Shown: positions 1-5,834 of the stretch, one piece after another | How the letters are laid out: every line of letters begins with the position of its first letter | How positions within the stretch are numbered: position 1 is the stretch's first letter | Assembly (NCBI GenBank): GCA_025362155.1 | Contig: JANYHX010000144.1 | Location: forward strand, 1-5,834 | DNA: 5,834 bases | From: Gallionella sp. | Lineage (GTDB): Bacteria > Pseudomonadota > Gammaproteobacteria > Burkholderiales > Gallionellaceae | Direction: 5' to 3' | Notes under the pieces: model-generated | Told to the model about the DNA's origin: nothing | The model's input: the letters and a program-made list of their open reading frames with translations, nothing else | The model's database searches: none | Made by a program: the position numbers and the translations under genes

Positions 1-108
1 ATCAAAACCGGAGCCGCCTTGTCGGCCCCTGCTTACGAGCCTACAGCGGTTTTCCCGGTTAGAATCGAAAACGGCATGGTGCAAATCAGGGATAATCGTT
101 GGGATTAA
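1..108 (+). CDS. C-terminal end of probable Rieske [2Fe-2S] ferredoxin (NirD-like), 5' truncated by window edge
   Basis: The first reading frame is open from base 1 to a TAA at 106-108 and gives 35 residues. It contains the stretch AYEPTAVFPVRIENGMVQI and ends in RDNRWD. A proline-rich turn followed by a 'YPV/FPV-R-I-E-N-G-x-V-x-I' strand is typical of the last beta strands of small Rieske ferredoxins of the NirD/dioxygenase-ferredoxin type. Those proteins carry a 2Fe-2S cluster held by two Cys and two His and pass electrons to a partner enzyme. The cluster-binding part lies outside the window, so the assignment rests only on the tail and cannot separate NirD from other Rieske ferredoxins. 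The next gene starts 16 bases later on the same strand, so the two are probably co-transcribed. Confidence 0.5.
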   Translation: MKTGAALSAPAYEPTAVFPVRIENGMVQIRDNRWD

Positions 109-124
109 ATTAAGTGATGTAATC

Positions 125-790
125 GTGAAGACTCTGAAATATATTTTGGAATGTGCCGGCTATGGCCTGCTGGTGGCTATTGTAGTGCATGGAATGATCC
201 TCCTGGCCGCGAAGCTGACCACAGGCGTGTGGTTGAATGAGGGAGGAAAATATTGGTACGCGTTCATTGCTTCTATCGCCATGTTTGGCTCTCTCTATTC
301 ATTTTTTGACTCCTTAAATAAAAAGGTCAGCAATAAAAAATGGTATCAATATAAATATGCCCACTACATCCTTATCTCCTTGTTTATTATTTTTCCCGCG
401 CTCATATGGGGCGGTTACAAGTGGAGCTATTCGGGTCCGCTCAGGCTTACAGTAATAGCAGAACGTCAGCCGCTGTTTGTGCTGGAGACTCACGGCGATA
501 TTCAAAATAAATATGTGCTCAAGCTGGTGAATGAAACCGACCGGGACTTTCACATATCTGTTAGTGCCACAGGCAATATGCAAGAACTGTCTATTGAGGG
601 CGCGGAGACGCCATTGCTGATAAATCGTGGCAAGCTAACTGAATATACTATTTTCATTGAGGCGCCAGAAAAATACGTCACCAAGGAAATCACTCCTATC
701 GATATAAAAGTGCAAAGTATTGAAGACCCCAATATCGCCGCAACTTACAGGACAGTGTTCAATGGGCCCAAACCCCCCGCAAAAAATTAA
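125..790 (+). CDS. Three-helix membrane protein with periplasmic FixG/CcoG C-terminal Ig-like domain, no ferredoxin part
   Basis: The protein has 221 residues and starts with GTG; upstream ATG and GTG codons at 114-119 run straight into a stop, and no strong ribosome binding site is seen. Hydrophobic helices lie at about 12-31, 44-63 and 80-97. The loop between helices 2 and 3 is lysine-rich, which by the positive-inside rule puts the N-terminus in the cytoplasm and residues ~100-221 in the periplasm. That C-terminal part looks like the accessory Ig-like domain of FixG/CcoG: ERQPLFVLETHGDIQNKY (113-130) followed by VLKLVN, a beta-rich middle, IFIEAPEKYVTKEITPI (176-192), and a closing TVFNGP (210-215), which matches the 'hDTVFRGP'-like end of FixG. 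FixG/CcoG helps deliver copper to cbb3 oxidase, but its cysteine-rich 4Fe-4S ferredoxin segment is absent here. The only cysteine is Cys10. Function is therefore unknown: a redox or oxidase accessory role is inference. Composition is more AT-rich than the surE-pcm region. Confidence 0.65.
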   Translation: MKTLKYILECAGYGLLVAIVVHGMILLAAKLTTGVWLNEGGKYWYAFIASIAMFGSLYSFFDSLNKKVSNKKWYQYKYAHYILISLFIIFPALIWGGYKWSYSGPLRLTVIAERQPLFVLETHGDIQNKYVLKLVNETDRDFHISVSATGNMQELSIEGAETPLLINRGKLTEYTIFIEAPEKYVTKEITPIDIKVQSIEDPNIAATYRTVFNGPKPPAKN

Positions 791-878
791 AGTATCTTGC
801 ACTGCCAGGAATAATCTAAGCTCATAGCCTTTGCACGGCTTCCTGTTTGAAGTGACACACAGAAGTTTTCAAGATATT

Positions 879-917
879 TTTATTCGCACTACACCTCTCT
901 GCTATAATCCGCGCCCT
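879..917 (+). promoter_or_regulatory. Promoter of the tRNA-Pro gene
   Basis: A perfect -10 box TATAAT lies at 903-908. The best -35 candidate is TTTATT at 879-884 (three of six consensus bases, 18-base spacer), so the -35 is weak. The GC-rich stretch CCGCGCCCT (909-917) between the -10 box and the tRNA resembles the discriminator of stringently controlled stable-RNA promoters; growth-rate or ppGpp control is inferred from that. The mature tRNA begins only 10 bases after the -10 box, so the 5' leader should be just a few bases. The rest of 791-878 shows only a weak hairpin (AGCC 826-829 with GGCT 837-840, extendable by CAGGA 806-810 with TCCTG 841-845) followed by TTT, too poor to call a terminator. 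Confidence 0.7.
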
Positions 918-994
<77 letters not shown>

Positions 995-1104
995 GTCTAG
1001 TAATGTGAGCAAAATTAAGTTTGCGATATCTTACCCGCGTGTTTAAGCCACGGTTCAATCTAGAGTTTCTCAAATAACAACCAAATTTAAATATTGTTCA
1101 AGGC

Positions 1105-1860
1105 ATGGAAGGGCCATCCTTATATTTAGCCGCAGAACAGCTCAAGCCGTTTGTCCATCAGGAGCTTATTCAAGTTTCGGGCAATAGCAAGATAGGTCTT
1201 GAGCGGCTGTATAGCCAAAAAATTGATGAGATTTTTTCCTGGGGCAAGCATCTGGTGTTTCAGTTCGACACGTTTGCGTTGCGCGTGCACTTTATGTTGT
1301 TTGGGAGTTTCGAAGCGACCGTAGCAGGGAAGCCTGTGACCGGGGATTACAAGAAAAATAACCGTATGCCGAGGCTAAAATTTGAGCTATCTAATGGCCA
1401 CATCGAGATGTATAGCTGCTCGCTAAAATATTTGGAACTCAGCCAGGCCAAAGCCAGTTATGATTTTTCTGTGGATGTGATGTCCGAGGAATGGGACAGC
1501 AAGCAGGCATTAAAAACAGTTTTATCTTTTGCGGATGAGCAAATCGCCGATGTTCTCCTAAATCAGGAAATATTCGCTGGTGTAGGCAATATCATTAAAA
1601 ACGAAATTTTATTTATGGCGCGCATTCATCCAGAAGCCACGGTTTCGAGCATCAAAGCCGCGAAAATTAAAAAACTGATCAAGCTCGCGCAAACATTTTC
1701 TTTTCAATTTTACGAATGGCGTAAACAATTTGTATTGAGGAAAAACCTGGTCATTTACCAGAAATCCGTTTGTCCTAACTGTAGCGGCAAAGTGGTACGG
1801 CGATTAACAGGCAAGCGGCGGCGTTGGAGTTTCTATTGCCCTCACTGCCAAAAACCGTAA
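1105..1860 (+). CDS. Fpg/Nei-family DNA glycosylase/AP lyase (endonuclease VIII-like), lacking N-terminal proline
   Basis: The protein has 251 residues. Family members remove oxidised bases from DNA and nick the resulting abasic site. Visible landmarks are the N-terminal MEGPSLYLAAEQL; SWGKHL with Lys48 in the place of the conserved beta-hairpin lysine; VHFMLFGS (61-68); the helix-two-turn-helix signature NQEIFAGVGNIIKNEIL (153-169, Asn162); and a C-terminal zinc finger with Cys223/Cys226 and Cys245/Cys248. Arg240 in RWSFYC fits the conserved zinc-finger arginine. The spacing between the two cysteine pairs is 18, against 16 in textbook Fpg. The canonical start is MPEGP, with Pro2 as the catalytic nucleophile; here the ATG is followed directly by GAA, and the codons upstream (GTT CAA GGC) offer no alternative start that would supply Pro. 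The start is fixed by the conserved EGP. An AAGG sits only one base before the ATG, too close to act as a normal ribosome site. Base composition is AT-rich (27 G/C in 1141-1200) compared with pcm (35 in 4441-4500). The gene is probably co-transcribed with the transporter 53 bases downstream. Confidence 0.85.
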   Translation: MEGPSLYLAAEQLKPFVHQELIQVSGNSKIGLERLYSQKIDEIFSWGKHLVFQFDTFALRVHFMLFGSFEATVAGKPVTGDYKKNNRMPRLKFELSNGHIEMYSCSLKYLELSQAKASYDFSVDVMSEEWDSKQALKTVLSFADEQIADVLLNQEIFAGVGNIIKNEILFMARIHPEATVSSIKAAKIKKLIKLAQTFSFQFYEWRKQFVLRKNLVIYQKSVCPNCSGKVVRRLTGKRRRWSFYCPHCQKP

Positions 1861-1913
1861 CCCCGCTATATTTTTTGTAATTATTTGCTACTTACCTTTT
1901 GTTTTAACCTCCA

Positions 1914-3539
1914 ATGGCTGACTCCCTTTCCCCACCTGAATCTTCTCGCATCCAGCGCAAAGTTGCCATTGCTGCCTGCTTTGGTGTTTTTCTGGAATGG
2001 TATGACTTCCTCACGTTTGCCTCGTTGGCTACCTATTTCAGCACGCTGTTTTTCCCTCAGGACAATCCTGTGGCTGCATTGCTCGCCAGCCTTGCGACGT
2101 TTGGCGTCGGCATGCTGGTGCGTCCACTGGGTGCGGCGTTGTTCGGGACGATGGGGGATAAATATGGTCGCCGTCCGGTTTTCATTGCCACGATTGTGTT
2201 GATGGGCATGGCGACATTCTGCGTTGGGTTGTTGCCGACCTATGCGCAGGTCGGCATGCTGGCTCCCGCATTGCTGTTGGCATTGCGCTTGTTGCAGGGT
2301 TTTGCGGTGGGCGGGGAAATTGGCGGTTCAGCGGTTTATCTTACCGAGCATGCACCCATCGGCAAGCGCGGCTTTTATACCAGTGTGCTGCAATTGATGG
2401 GGCCATTGGGCATACTCGTGTCCACGTTTCAAATCGTGTTGCTGCAATCGTTGTTGAGTGTTGATGATTTCCAGGCTTGGGGCTGGCGTGTACCATTTTT
2501 GCTTTCCATCCTATTGTTGCTGATCTCGCTCAAGAGCCGGGTAAATATGTACGAGTCGCCGGTGTTCATACATTTGCGCGAAAAACATGCGTTGGCCAAG
2601 GCACCGTTGCGGGAATGTTTATCCAATCCTCATACTCTTGGGCGTATGGCGCTATTGTTTTTCTGCATTTCCGCAGGCGGCTCACTGTTGTTTTTTTCGT
2701 CGCAGGTTTATGTGAATGTGTATTTGAAAAATGTGGTCAGACTGGATACGCAGCTGGCCGGAACGCTGGTAATGCTAAGCACGCTGTTGCTATTTCCGCT
2801 GACCATTTTCTTCGGCTGGCTGTCGGATCGTATTGGACGTAGACCGTTGCTGCTGGCCGGTTTGCTACTTGGTTTCCTGGCTATTTTTCCGGTTTTCAAA
2901 GGCCTGATGCATTACGGCAACCCTGCGCTGGAGCGCTTTAACCGCGAGGTGCCGGTGGCGTTGTATGGCGAGGCCTGCTCATACGATCCCTTCACGAAGA
3001 CCAGCAATGATTGTGAACGCAATCAGGAATTGCTCGCCAGGCTGGGTGTGTCCTATACGCTTTTCCCCGCGACGAATTCTGCCCGGAACACCGAGCAACC
3101 CCCAAACGGGACTTTGCTGCGTATCGGCAACAGCGAGGTAATAGGCTTTCAACCCGCCGCCATCACTCAGGCATTAAAGTCAGAGGGTTGGACGGAACAT
3201 GCCGATGCCACGCAAATCAATAAAACAATGATATTTTTATTGCTGCTTATTTTACTGGTCGCTGTCGGACTTATCACCGGGCCGCAAACCGCTACGCTGG
3301 CGGAATTATTTCCGGCGCGCACGCGCTATACTGCCGTGGCGTTGCCGCATAATCTCAGTGCGGGATGGATAGGAGGGCTGTCGCCCTTCATGATTACCTT
3401 ATTAAGCGTGAAGGCGGGTGACCCGATATCTGGCCTGTGGTATCCGGTTGGCTTGCTGACATTAGCTTTTGTGATTGGTTTTCTTTTTTTGCCGGAGACA
3501 CGCAATGTGTCGCTTGAAGACGCCAACTTTGTTGAATGA
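1914..3539 (+). CDS. MFS transporter, metabolite:H+ symporter (MHS/ProP-like) family
   Basis: This 541-residue inner-membrane protein probably moves an organic acid, amino acid or osmolyte with protons; the substrate cannot be read from the sequence. Helix 1 carries the MHS hallmark LEWYDF (27-32). The cytoplasmic loop 2-3 motif GDKYGRRP (81-88) is repeated in the second half as GWLSDRIGRRP (301-311), and LLQGFAVGGEIGGS (126-139) is the family's helix 4 motif. The C-terminal half has RTRYTAVALPHN (469-480) and ends in FLPETRN (525-531). Twelve helices fit, with about 100 extra residues (331-436) between helices 9 and 10 that should lie in the periplasm and contain Cys355 and Cys367. I recall a similar insert in other ~550-residue MHS transporters of proteobacteria, so this looks like a subfamily feature, not damage. 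The start at the ATG is chosen because helix 1 follows at a normal distance; no Shine-Dalgarno is visible (the bases before are TTAACCTCCA). The AT-rich 53-base gap after the glycosylase gene has no terminator. Confidence 0.9.
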   Translation: MADSLSPPESSRIQRKVAIAACFGVFLEWYDFLTFASLATYFSTLFFPQDNPVAALLASLATFGVGMLVRPLGAALFGTMGDKYGRRPVFIATIVLMGMATFCVGLLPTYAQVGMLAPALLLALRLLQGFAVGGEIGGSAVYLTEHAPIGKRGFYTSVLQLMGPLGILVSTFQIVLLQSLLSVDDFQAWGWRVPFLLSILLLLISLKSRVNMYESPVFIHLREKHALAKAPLRECLSNPHTLGRMALLFFCISAGGSLLFFSSQVYVNVYLKNVVRLDTQLAGTLVMLSTLLLFPLTIFFGWLSDRIGRRPLLLAGLLLGFLAIFPVFKGLMHYGNPALERFNREVPVALYGEACSYDPFTKTSNDCERNQELLARLGVSYTLFPATNSARNTEQPPNGTLLRIGNSEVIGFQPAAITQALKSEGWTEHADATQINKTMIFLLLLILLVAVGLITGPQTATLAELFPARTRYTAVALPHNLSAGWIGGLSPFMITLLSVKAGDPISGLWYPVGLLTLAFVIGFLFLPETRNVSLEDANFVE

Positions 3540-3610
3540 TGGCAGTGCACAAATCACATCGCGCTTGTGGCACAATCGCAACGATTCTCCCAGCCTATTC
3601 TTAACACCCC

Positions 3611-4357
3611 ATGCGTATTCTGCTCAGTAATGACGATGGTTATTTCGCCCCCGGCCTGGCTTGTCTCGCCGAACATCTAGCTAAAATTGCCGAGGTCACG
3701 GTCGTGGCTCCCGAGCGAGATCGCAGTGGTGCGAGCAATTCTCTTACGCTGGATCGTCCGCTCAATTTGCGCCGTGCCGCCAACGGTTTTTATTACGTGA
3801 ATGGTACGCCGACTGACTGTGTGCATCTGGCGGTAACCGGCATGCTGGAGCAACAGCCTGACATGGTCGTGTCCGGCATCAATGCTGGCGCCAATATGGG
3901 TGACGACACTATCTACTCCGGCACCGTGGCGGCGGCAACGGAAGGATTCCTACTCGGCATTCCTTCCCTTGCCATTTCCCTCGAGGGCAAGGAATTTGTT
4001 TACTACGAGACTGCCGCGAGAGTCGCTGTCGAATTGGTGCAACGCTTTGCCACCCAGAAACACAGCCAACCCTGGTTACTCAATGTGAATGTACCGGATG
4101 TGCCGCATGATCAATTGCAAGGCATAGCCGTGACGCGACTCGGCAAGCGGCATAAGGCCGAGCCGGTGGTGAAGGCCAGTAACCCGCAGGGTGAAGCCGT
4201 GTACTGGGTGGGCGCGGCGGGCAAGGCGCAGGACTCAGGTGAAGGCACGGATTTTCATGCGGTGGCGCAGCAGCGCGTCTCGCTGACTCCGCTGCAAATC
4301 GACCTCACACAATATAGCCAGCTTGATGCGGTGCGCGGTTGGCTAGCCCAAATTTAA
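3611..4357 (+). CDS. surE: 5'/3'-nucleotidase SurE (stationary-phase survival protein)
   Basis: This 248-residue cytoplasmic protein is normal in length for SurE, a metal-dependent phosphatase that releases phosphate from nucleoside 5'- and 3'-monophosphates and short polyphosphates. The N-terminus [15 protein letters not shown] carries the metal-binding Asp8 and Asp9. Ser39 lies in [13 protein letters not shown], and Asn91 lies in [20 protein letters not shown]; together these form the known metal and phosphate site. [10 protein letters not shown] (65-74) and GTDFHAV (212-218) are further family motifs. The start is certain from the conserved first residues, although the bases before it (TTAACACCCC) hold no ribosome binding site. 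The 71-base gap after the transporter probably contains the operon promoter, but no convincing -35/-10 pair could be picked. pcm follows with zero bases between stop and start. Confidence 0.97.
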   Translation: MRILLSNDDGYFAPGLACLAEHLAKIAEVTVVAPERDRSGASNSLTLDRPLNLRRAANGFYYVNGTPTDCVHLAVTGMLEQQPDMVVSGINAGANMGDDTIYSGTVAAATEGFLLGIPSLAISLEGKEFVYYETAARVAVELVQRFATQKHSQPWLLNVNVPDVPHDQLQGIAVTRLGKRHKAEPVVKASNPQGEAVYWVGAAGKAQDSGEGTDFHAVAQQRVSLTPLQIDLTQYSQLDAVRGWLAQI

Positions 4358-5014
4358 ATGAATAATAAGCTGACCGGTATCGGCATGACCTCGCAGCGTA
4401 CCCGTGCGCGCCTGATCGAACGGTTGCGTGAACACGGTATCAAGGACGAAGCCGTGCTCGCGGCGATGTTTGAGGTGCCGCGTCATTTGTTCGTGGATGA
4501 GGCATTGGCGAGCCGTGCTTACGATGATGTATCGTTGCCGATCAACTACAACCAAACCATTTCCCAGCCTTACATCGTGGCGCGCATGATCGAAGTGTTG
4601 AGAAACGGAAATCAACTTGAAAAGGTATTGGAGATCGGCACAGGCTGCGGCTATCAGGCAGCGGTGTTGGCACAGGTGGCGCGTGAAGTCTATACCGTGG
4701 AGCGCATCAAGCCGCTCTACGAACGTGCCAGAAAACAATTGAGCGCGCTGAAAATACGCAACGTCAACATGCGCTATGCAGATGGTAGTGTCGGCTTGCC
4801 GGAGGCTGCGCCGTTCGACGGCATCATCATGGCCGCCGCCGCACCCACGCTGTCTGCGGTGTTACGGGAGCAACTGGCGGTCGGTGGTAGAATGGTGCTG
4901 CCGGTTGGAACACAGGAACAGTGGTTGTATTTGGTCGAACGTGATGCGCACGGTTTCCGCGAAACCCAGTTGGAGCCGGTGAGATTCGTACCACTTTTGA
5001 TAGGCAAGGCATGA
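4358..5014 (+). CDS. pcm: Protein-L-isoaspartate O-methyltransferase
   Basis: This 218-residue enzyme transfers a methyl group from S-adenosylmethionine to isoaspartyl residues in aged proteins and so starts their repair. Landmarks in order are GIGMTSQRTR (7-16), common at the start of betaproteobacterial Pcm; VPRHLFVDEALASRAY (40-55); the substrate-side motif QTISQPYIVARM (66-77); the SAM-binding glycine loop VLEIGTGCGYQAA (90-102); VYTVERI (111-117), whose Glu should bind the SAM ribose; and VRFVPLLIG (208-216) at the end. A cysteine replaces the usual serine in GTGSGYQ, which should be harmless. The start codon directly abuts the surE stop (TAA-ATG) and the stop overlaps the nlpD start by four bases (ATGA), so translation of the three genes is probably coupled. 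Confidence 0.97.
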   Translation: MNNKLTGIGMTSQRTRARLIERLREHGIKDEAVLAAMFEVPRHLFVDEALASRAYDDVSLPINYNQTISQPYIVARMIEVLRNGNQLEKVLEIGTGCGYQAAVLAQVAREVYTVERIKPLYERARKQLSALKIRNVNMRYADGSVGLPEAAPFDGIIMAAAAPTLSAVLREQLAVGGRMVLPVGTQEQWLYLVERDAHGFRETQLEPVRFVPLLIGKA

Positions 5015-5754
5015 ACAAAACTTTCCCCCCCGGCCTCGGACTGCACCGGATTTTTGCATTGTTGTGGATAGCAACGCTGTTAGCGGGCTGCGCTTCGAGC
5101 GAACAGCGTGCTCCGGTCTATGAGCGGGCGGAAGCTGACAAAAAAAATGCCGCGTTGCAAAAAAAATCGCAGCGCCCAAATGATTGGCGCCCGGAAGTGT
5201 ATGTGGTGCAAAAGGGCGATACGCTATACAGCATCGCTTTCAATTATGGTTTTGATTATCACGACCTCGCCGAATTGAATAATATACGCGACCCCAGCGT
5301 GATCTCCATCGGGCAGGAAATTCACCTGTTTGCCAACCGCTCTGTAACTGACAATGCAGATGCCCCGATTAAGGCCAAGCCCATTGAAATTTTGTTGAAG
5401 GAACAACCCAAGCTGGTGAAATATGCCTACAGCGAAGCGGCCATGGCACAGATTGATAAGGTTCAGGAGCCCAACGCATCTGCTGCAACCCCAGCTGCCA
5501 AAGGGGAGGGCGTAGCGCACCCATCAGAGACTGCGCCTGACCATTCCACAGACACCACTGCGGAAGAGAGTAGCAATGAGGGAGAAGAACCCCCGCTGGA
5601 ATGGAGCTTGCCCGCTCAAGGTAAAGTGATCGGAAAATTTTCCGAATCAGCTAATCGCAAGGGCATAGATATCGCAGGCAAGCTTGGCCAGCCGGTTCTT
5701 CACCTCCATCGGCACTTTCACCCACTGAGGTATCAGCCTGGCCTTCAGTCTTAG
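5011..5754 (+). CDS. nlpD: NlpD-like lipoprotein (LysM + start of M23 domain); authentic only to ~5697, then runs into a chimeric tail
   Basis: NlpD is an envelope lipoprotein that activates a cell-wall amidase during division (known for E. coli NlpD and AmiC). Residues 1-26 form a signal peptide with lipobox LAGC, so Cys27 is the lipidated residue. LysM follows at 63-107 (VYVVQKGDTLYSIAFNYG to IGQEIHLF). Then comes an Ala/Pro/Glu/Ser/Thr-rich linker (~110-195), and the M23/LytM domain begins at WSLPAQGKVIGKFSES (198-213) and KGIDIAG (217-223). The first metal histidine of active M23 enzymes (HxGxD) is Arg216 here, as expected for the degenerate, activator-type LytM domain. After GQPV (226-229, ends at 5697) homology stops abruptly: the last 18 residues and the TAG at 5752-5754 are the antisense of a second nlpD linker. 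The full protein should continue for roughly 100 more residues. The start overlaps the pcm stop (ATGA), with AGG at 5002-5004 as a weak ribosome site. Confidence 0.85.
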   Translation: MNKTFPPGLGLHRIFALLWIATLLAGCASSEQRAPVYERAEADKKNAALQKKSQRPNDWRPEVYVVQKGDTLYSIAFNYGFDYHDLAELNNIRDPSVISIGQEIHLFANRSVTDNADAPIKAKPIEILLKEQPKLVKYAYSEAAMAQIDKVQEPNASAATPAAKGEGVAHPSETAPDHSTDTTAEESSNEGEEPPLEWSLPAQGKVIGKFSESANRKGIDIAGKLGQPVLHLHRHFHPLRYQPGLQS

Positions 5755-5834
5755 CTTCCGGCTTGGTTGTGTTCTCCACCTTGGCTATTGTGGTTGTAGC
5801 AGATGCGTTCGGCTCCTGAACTTTATCAATCTGT
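5448..5834. repeat. Imperfect inverted repeat made of two nlpD linker versions
   Basis: The arm 5694-5834 (141 bases) is the reverse complement of a sequence homologous to 5448-5591 (144 bases) inside nlpD. Read from 5834 backwards, the outermost 42 bases match the left arm with only three differences (G to A, C to G and G to A). The arms then diverge strongly, with one codon fewer in the right arm, and meet again at GAAGAACC. The spacer 5592-5693 is the authentic beginning of the M23 domain. This is not a hairpin terminator; the arms differ as two homologous coding alleles differ. Confidence 0.85.
5694..5834 (-). other. Antisense fragment of a second, diverged nlpD linker (probable chimeric junction)
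   Basis: On the minus strand, starting with CAG at 5833-5831, this fragment is open throughout. It begins QIDKVQEPNASATTTIAKVE and ends SADGGEEP, against QIDKVQEPNASAATPAAKGE ... NEGEEP in the forward gene (residues 147-194). Some differences are synonymous (AAG/AAA for Lys, CCC/CCG for Pro) and the frame is kept through the variable part, so this is real coding DNA of a related nlpD and not random sequence. It has neither start nor stop here and is cut by the window edge. The join to the forward gene falls in CCGGTTCTTC (5692-5701), where both sequences share about six bases. Confidence 0.8.

Noticed and set aside
806..848. Possible Rho-independent terminator after the FixG-tail gene
   Set aside because: The stem is short with a large internal bulge and only three T follow; not strong enough to annotate.
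2477..2842. 121-residue plus-strand frame inside the transporter gene
   Set aside because: It lies entirely within the MFS gene in another frame, has no start signal or recognisable domain, and the MFS frame explains the sequence.
3540..3610. Possible sigma-54 or sigma-70 promoter before surE (TGGCAC followed by CAAC; CACAAT)
   Set aside because: TGGCAC lacks the GC of a -12 element at the right distance, and CACAAT has no partner -35 at 16-18 bases.
4343..4738. 131-residue minus-strand frame opposite pcm
   Set aside because: It is antisense to the well-conserved pcm gene, rich in His/Arg as expected from reverse reading, and has no recognisable family.
5698..5754. Residues 230-247 as a genuine short C-terminus of NlpD
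   Set aside because: This stretch is the antisense of a second nlpD linker, and the peptide has no similarity to the M23 domain expected after GQPV.

Overview
The window reads as ordinary chromosomal DNA of a betaproteobacterium. The best evidence is the surE-pcm-nlpD run, which in Beta- and Gammaproteobacteria normally leads into rpoS, together with the style of the Pcm, SurE and MFS proteins and a CCA-encoded tRNA-Pro(GGG). A Nitrosomonadales/Gallionella-like host is my guess and is not proven by the sequence. All genes point rightward (+ strand).

Left part (1-790): the tail of a probable NirD-like Rieske ferredoxin is followed 16 bases later by a three-helix membrane protein. This protein ends in a periplasmic immunoglobulin-like domain of the type found at the C-terminus of FixG/CcoG, but it lacks the ferredoxin part of FixG. 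Middle (791-1104): a tRNA-Pro(GGG) gene with its own TATAAT promoter sits alone between protein genes. Next (1105-3539): an Fpg/Nei-family DNA glycosylase whose N-terminus lacks the usual catalytic proline, then a metabolite:H+ symporter-type MFS transporter with a large periplasmic loop.

Right part (3611-5697): surE (nucleotidase), pcm (repair of isoaspartyl proteins) and nlpD (LysM/M23 envelope lipoprotein) are packed with 0-base spacing and then a 4-base overlap. They form a stationary-phase/stress operon, and rpoS would be expected next but is not reached.

The last ~140 bases do not continue nlpD. They are the reverse complement of a diverged version of the nlpD linker that lies ~250 bases upstream in the same window, and this version is still open in the nlpD reading frame. 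The NlpD M23 domain therefore breaks off at residue ~229, and the 247-residue open frame ends in antisense noise. A chimeric join between two related genomes or strains, or an assembly/amplification artefact, is the most likely explanation; a real inverted duplication is possible. I found no evidence of a new defence system, mobile element or CRISPR array.
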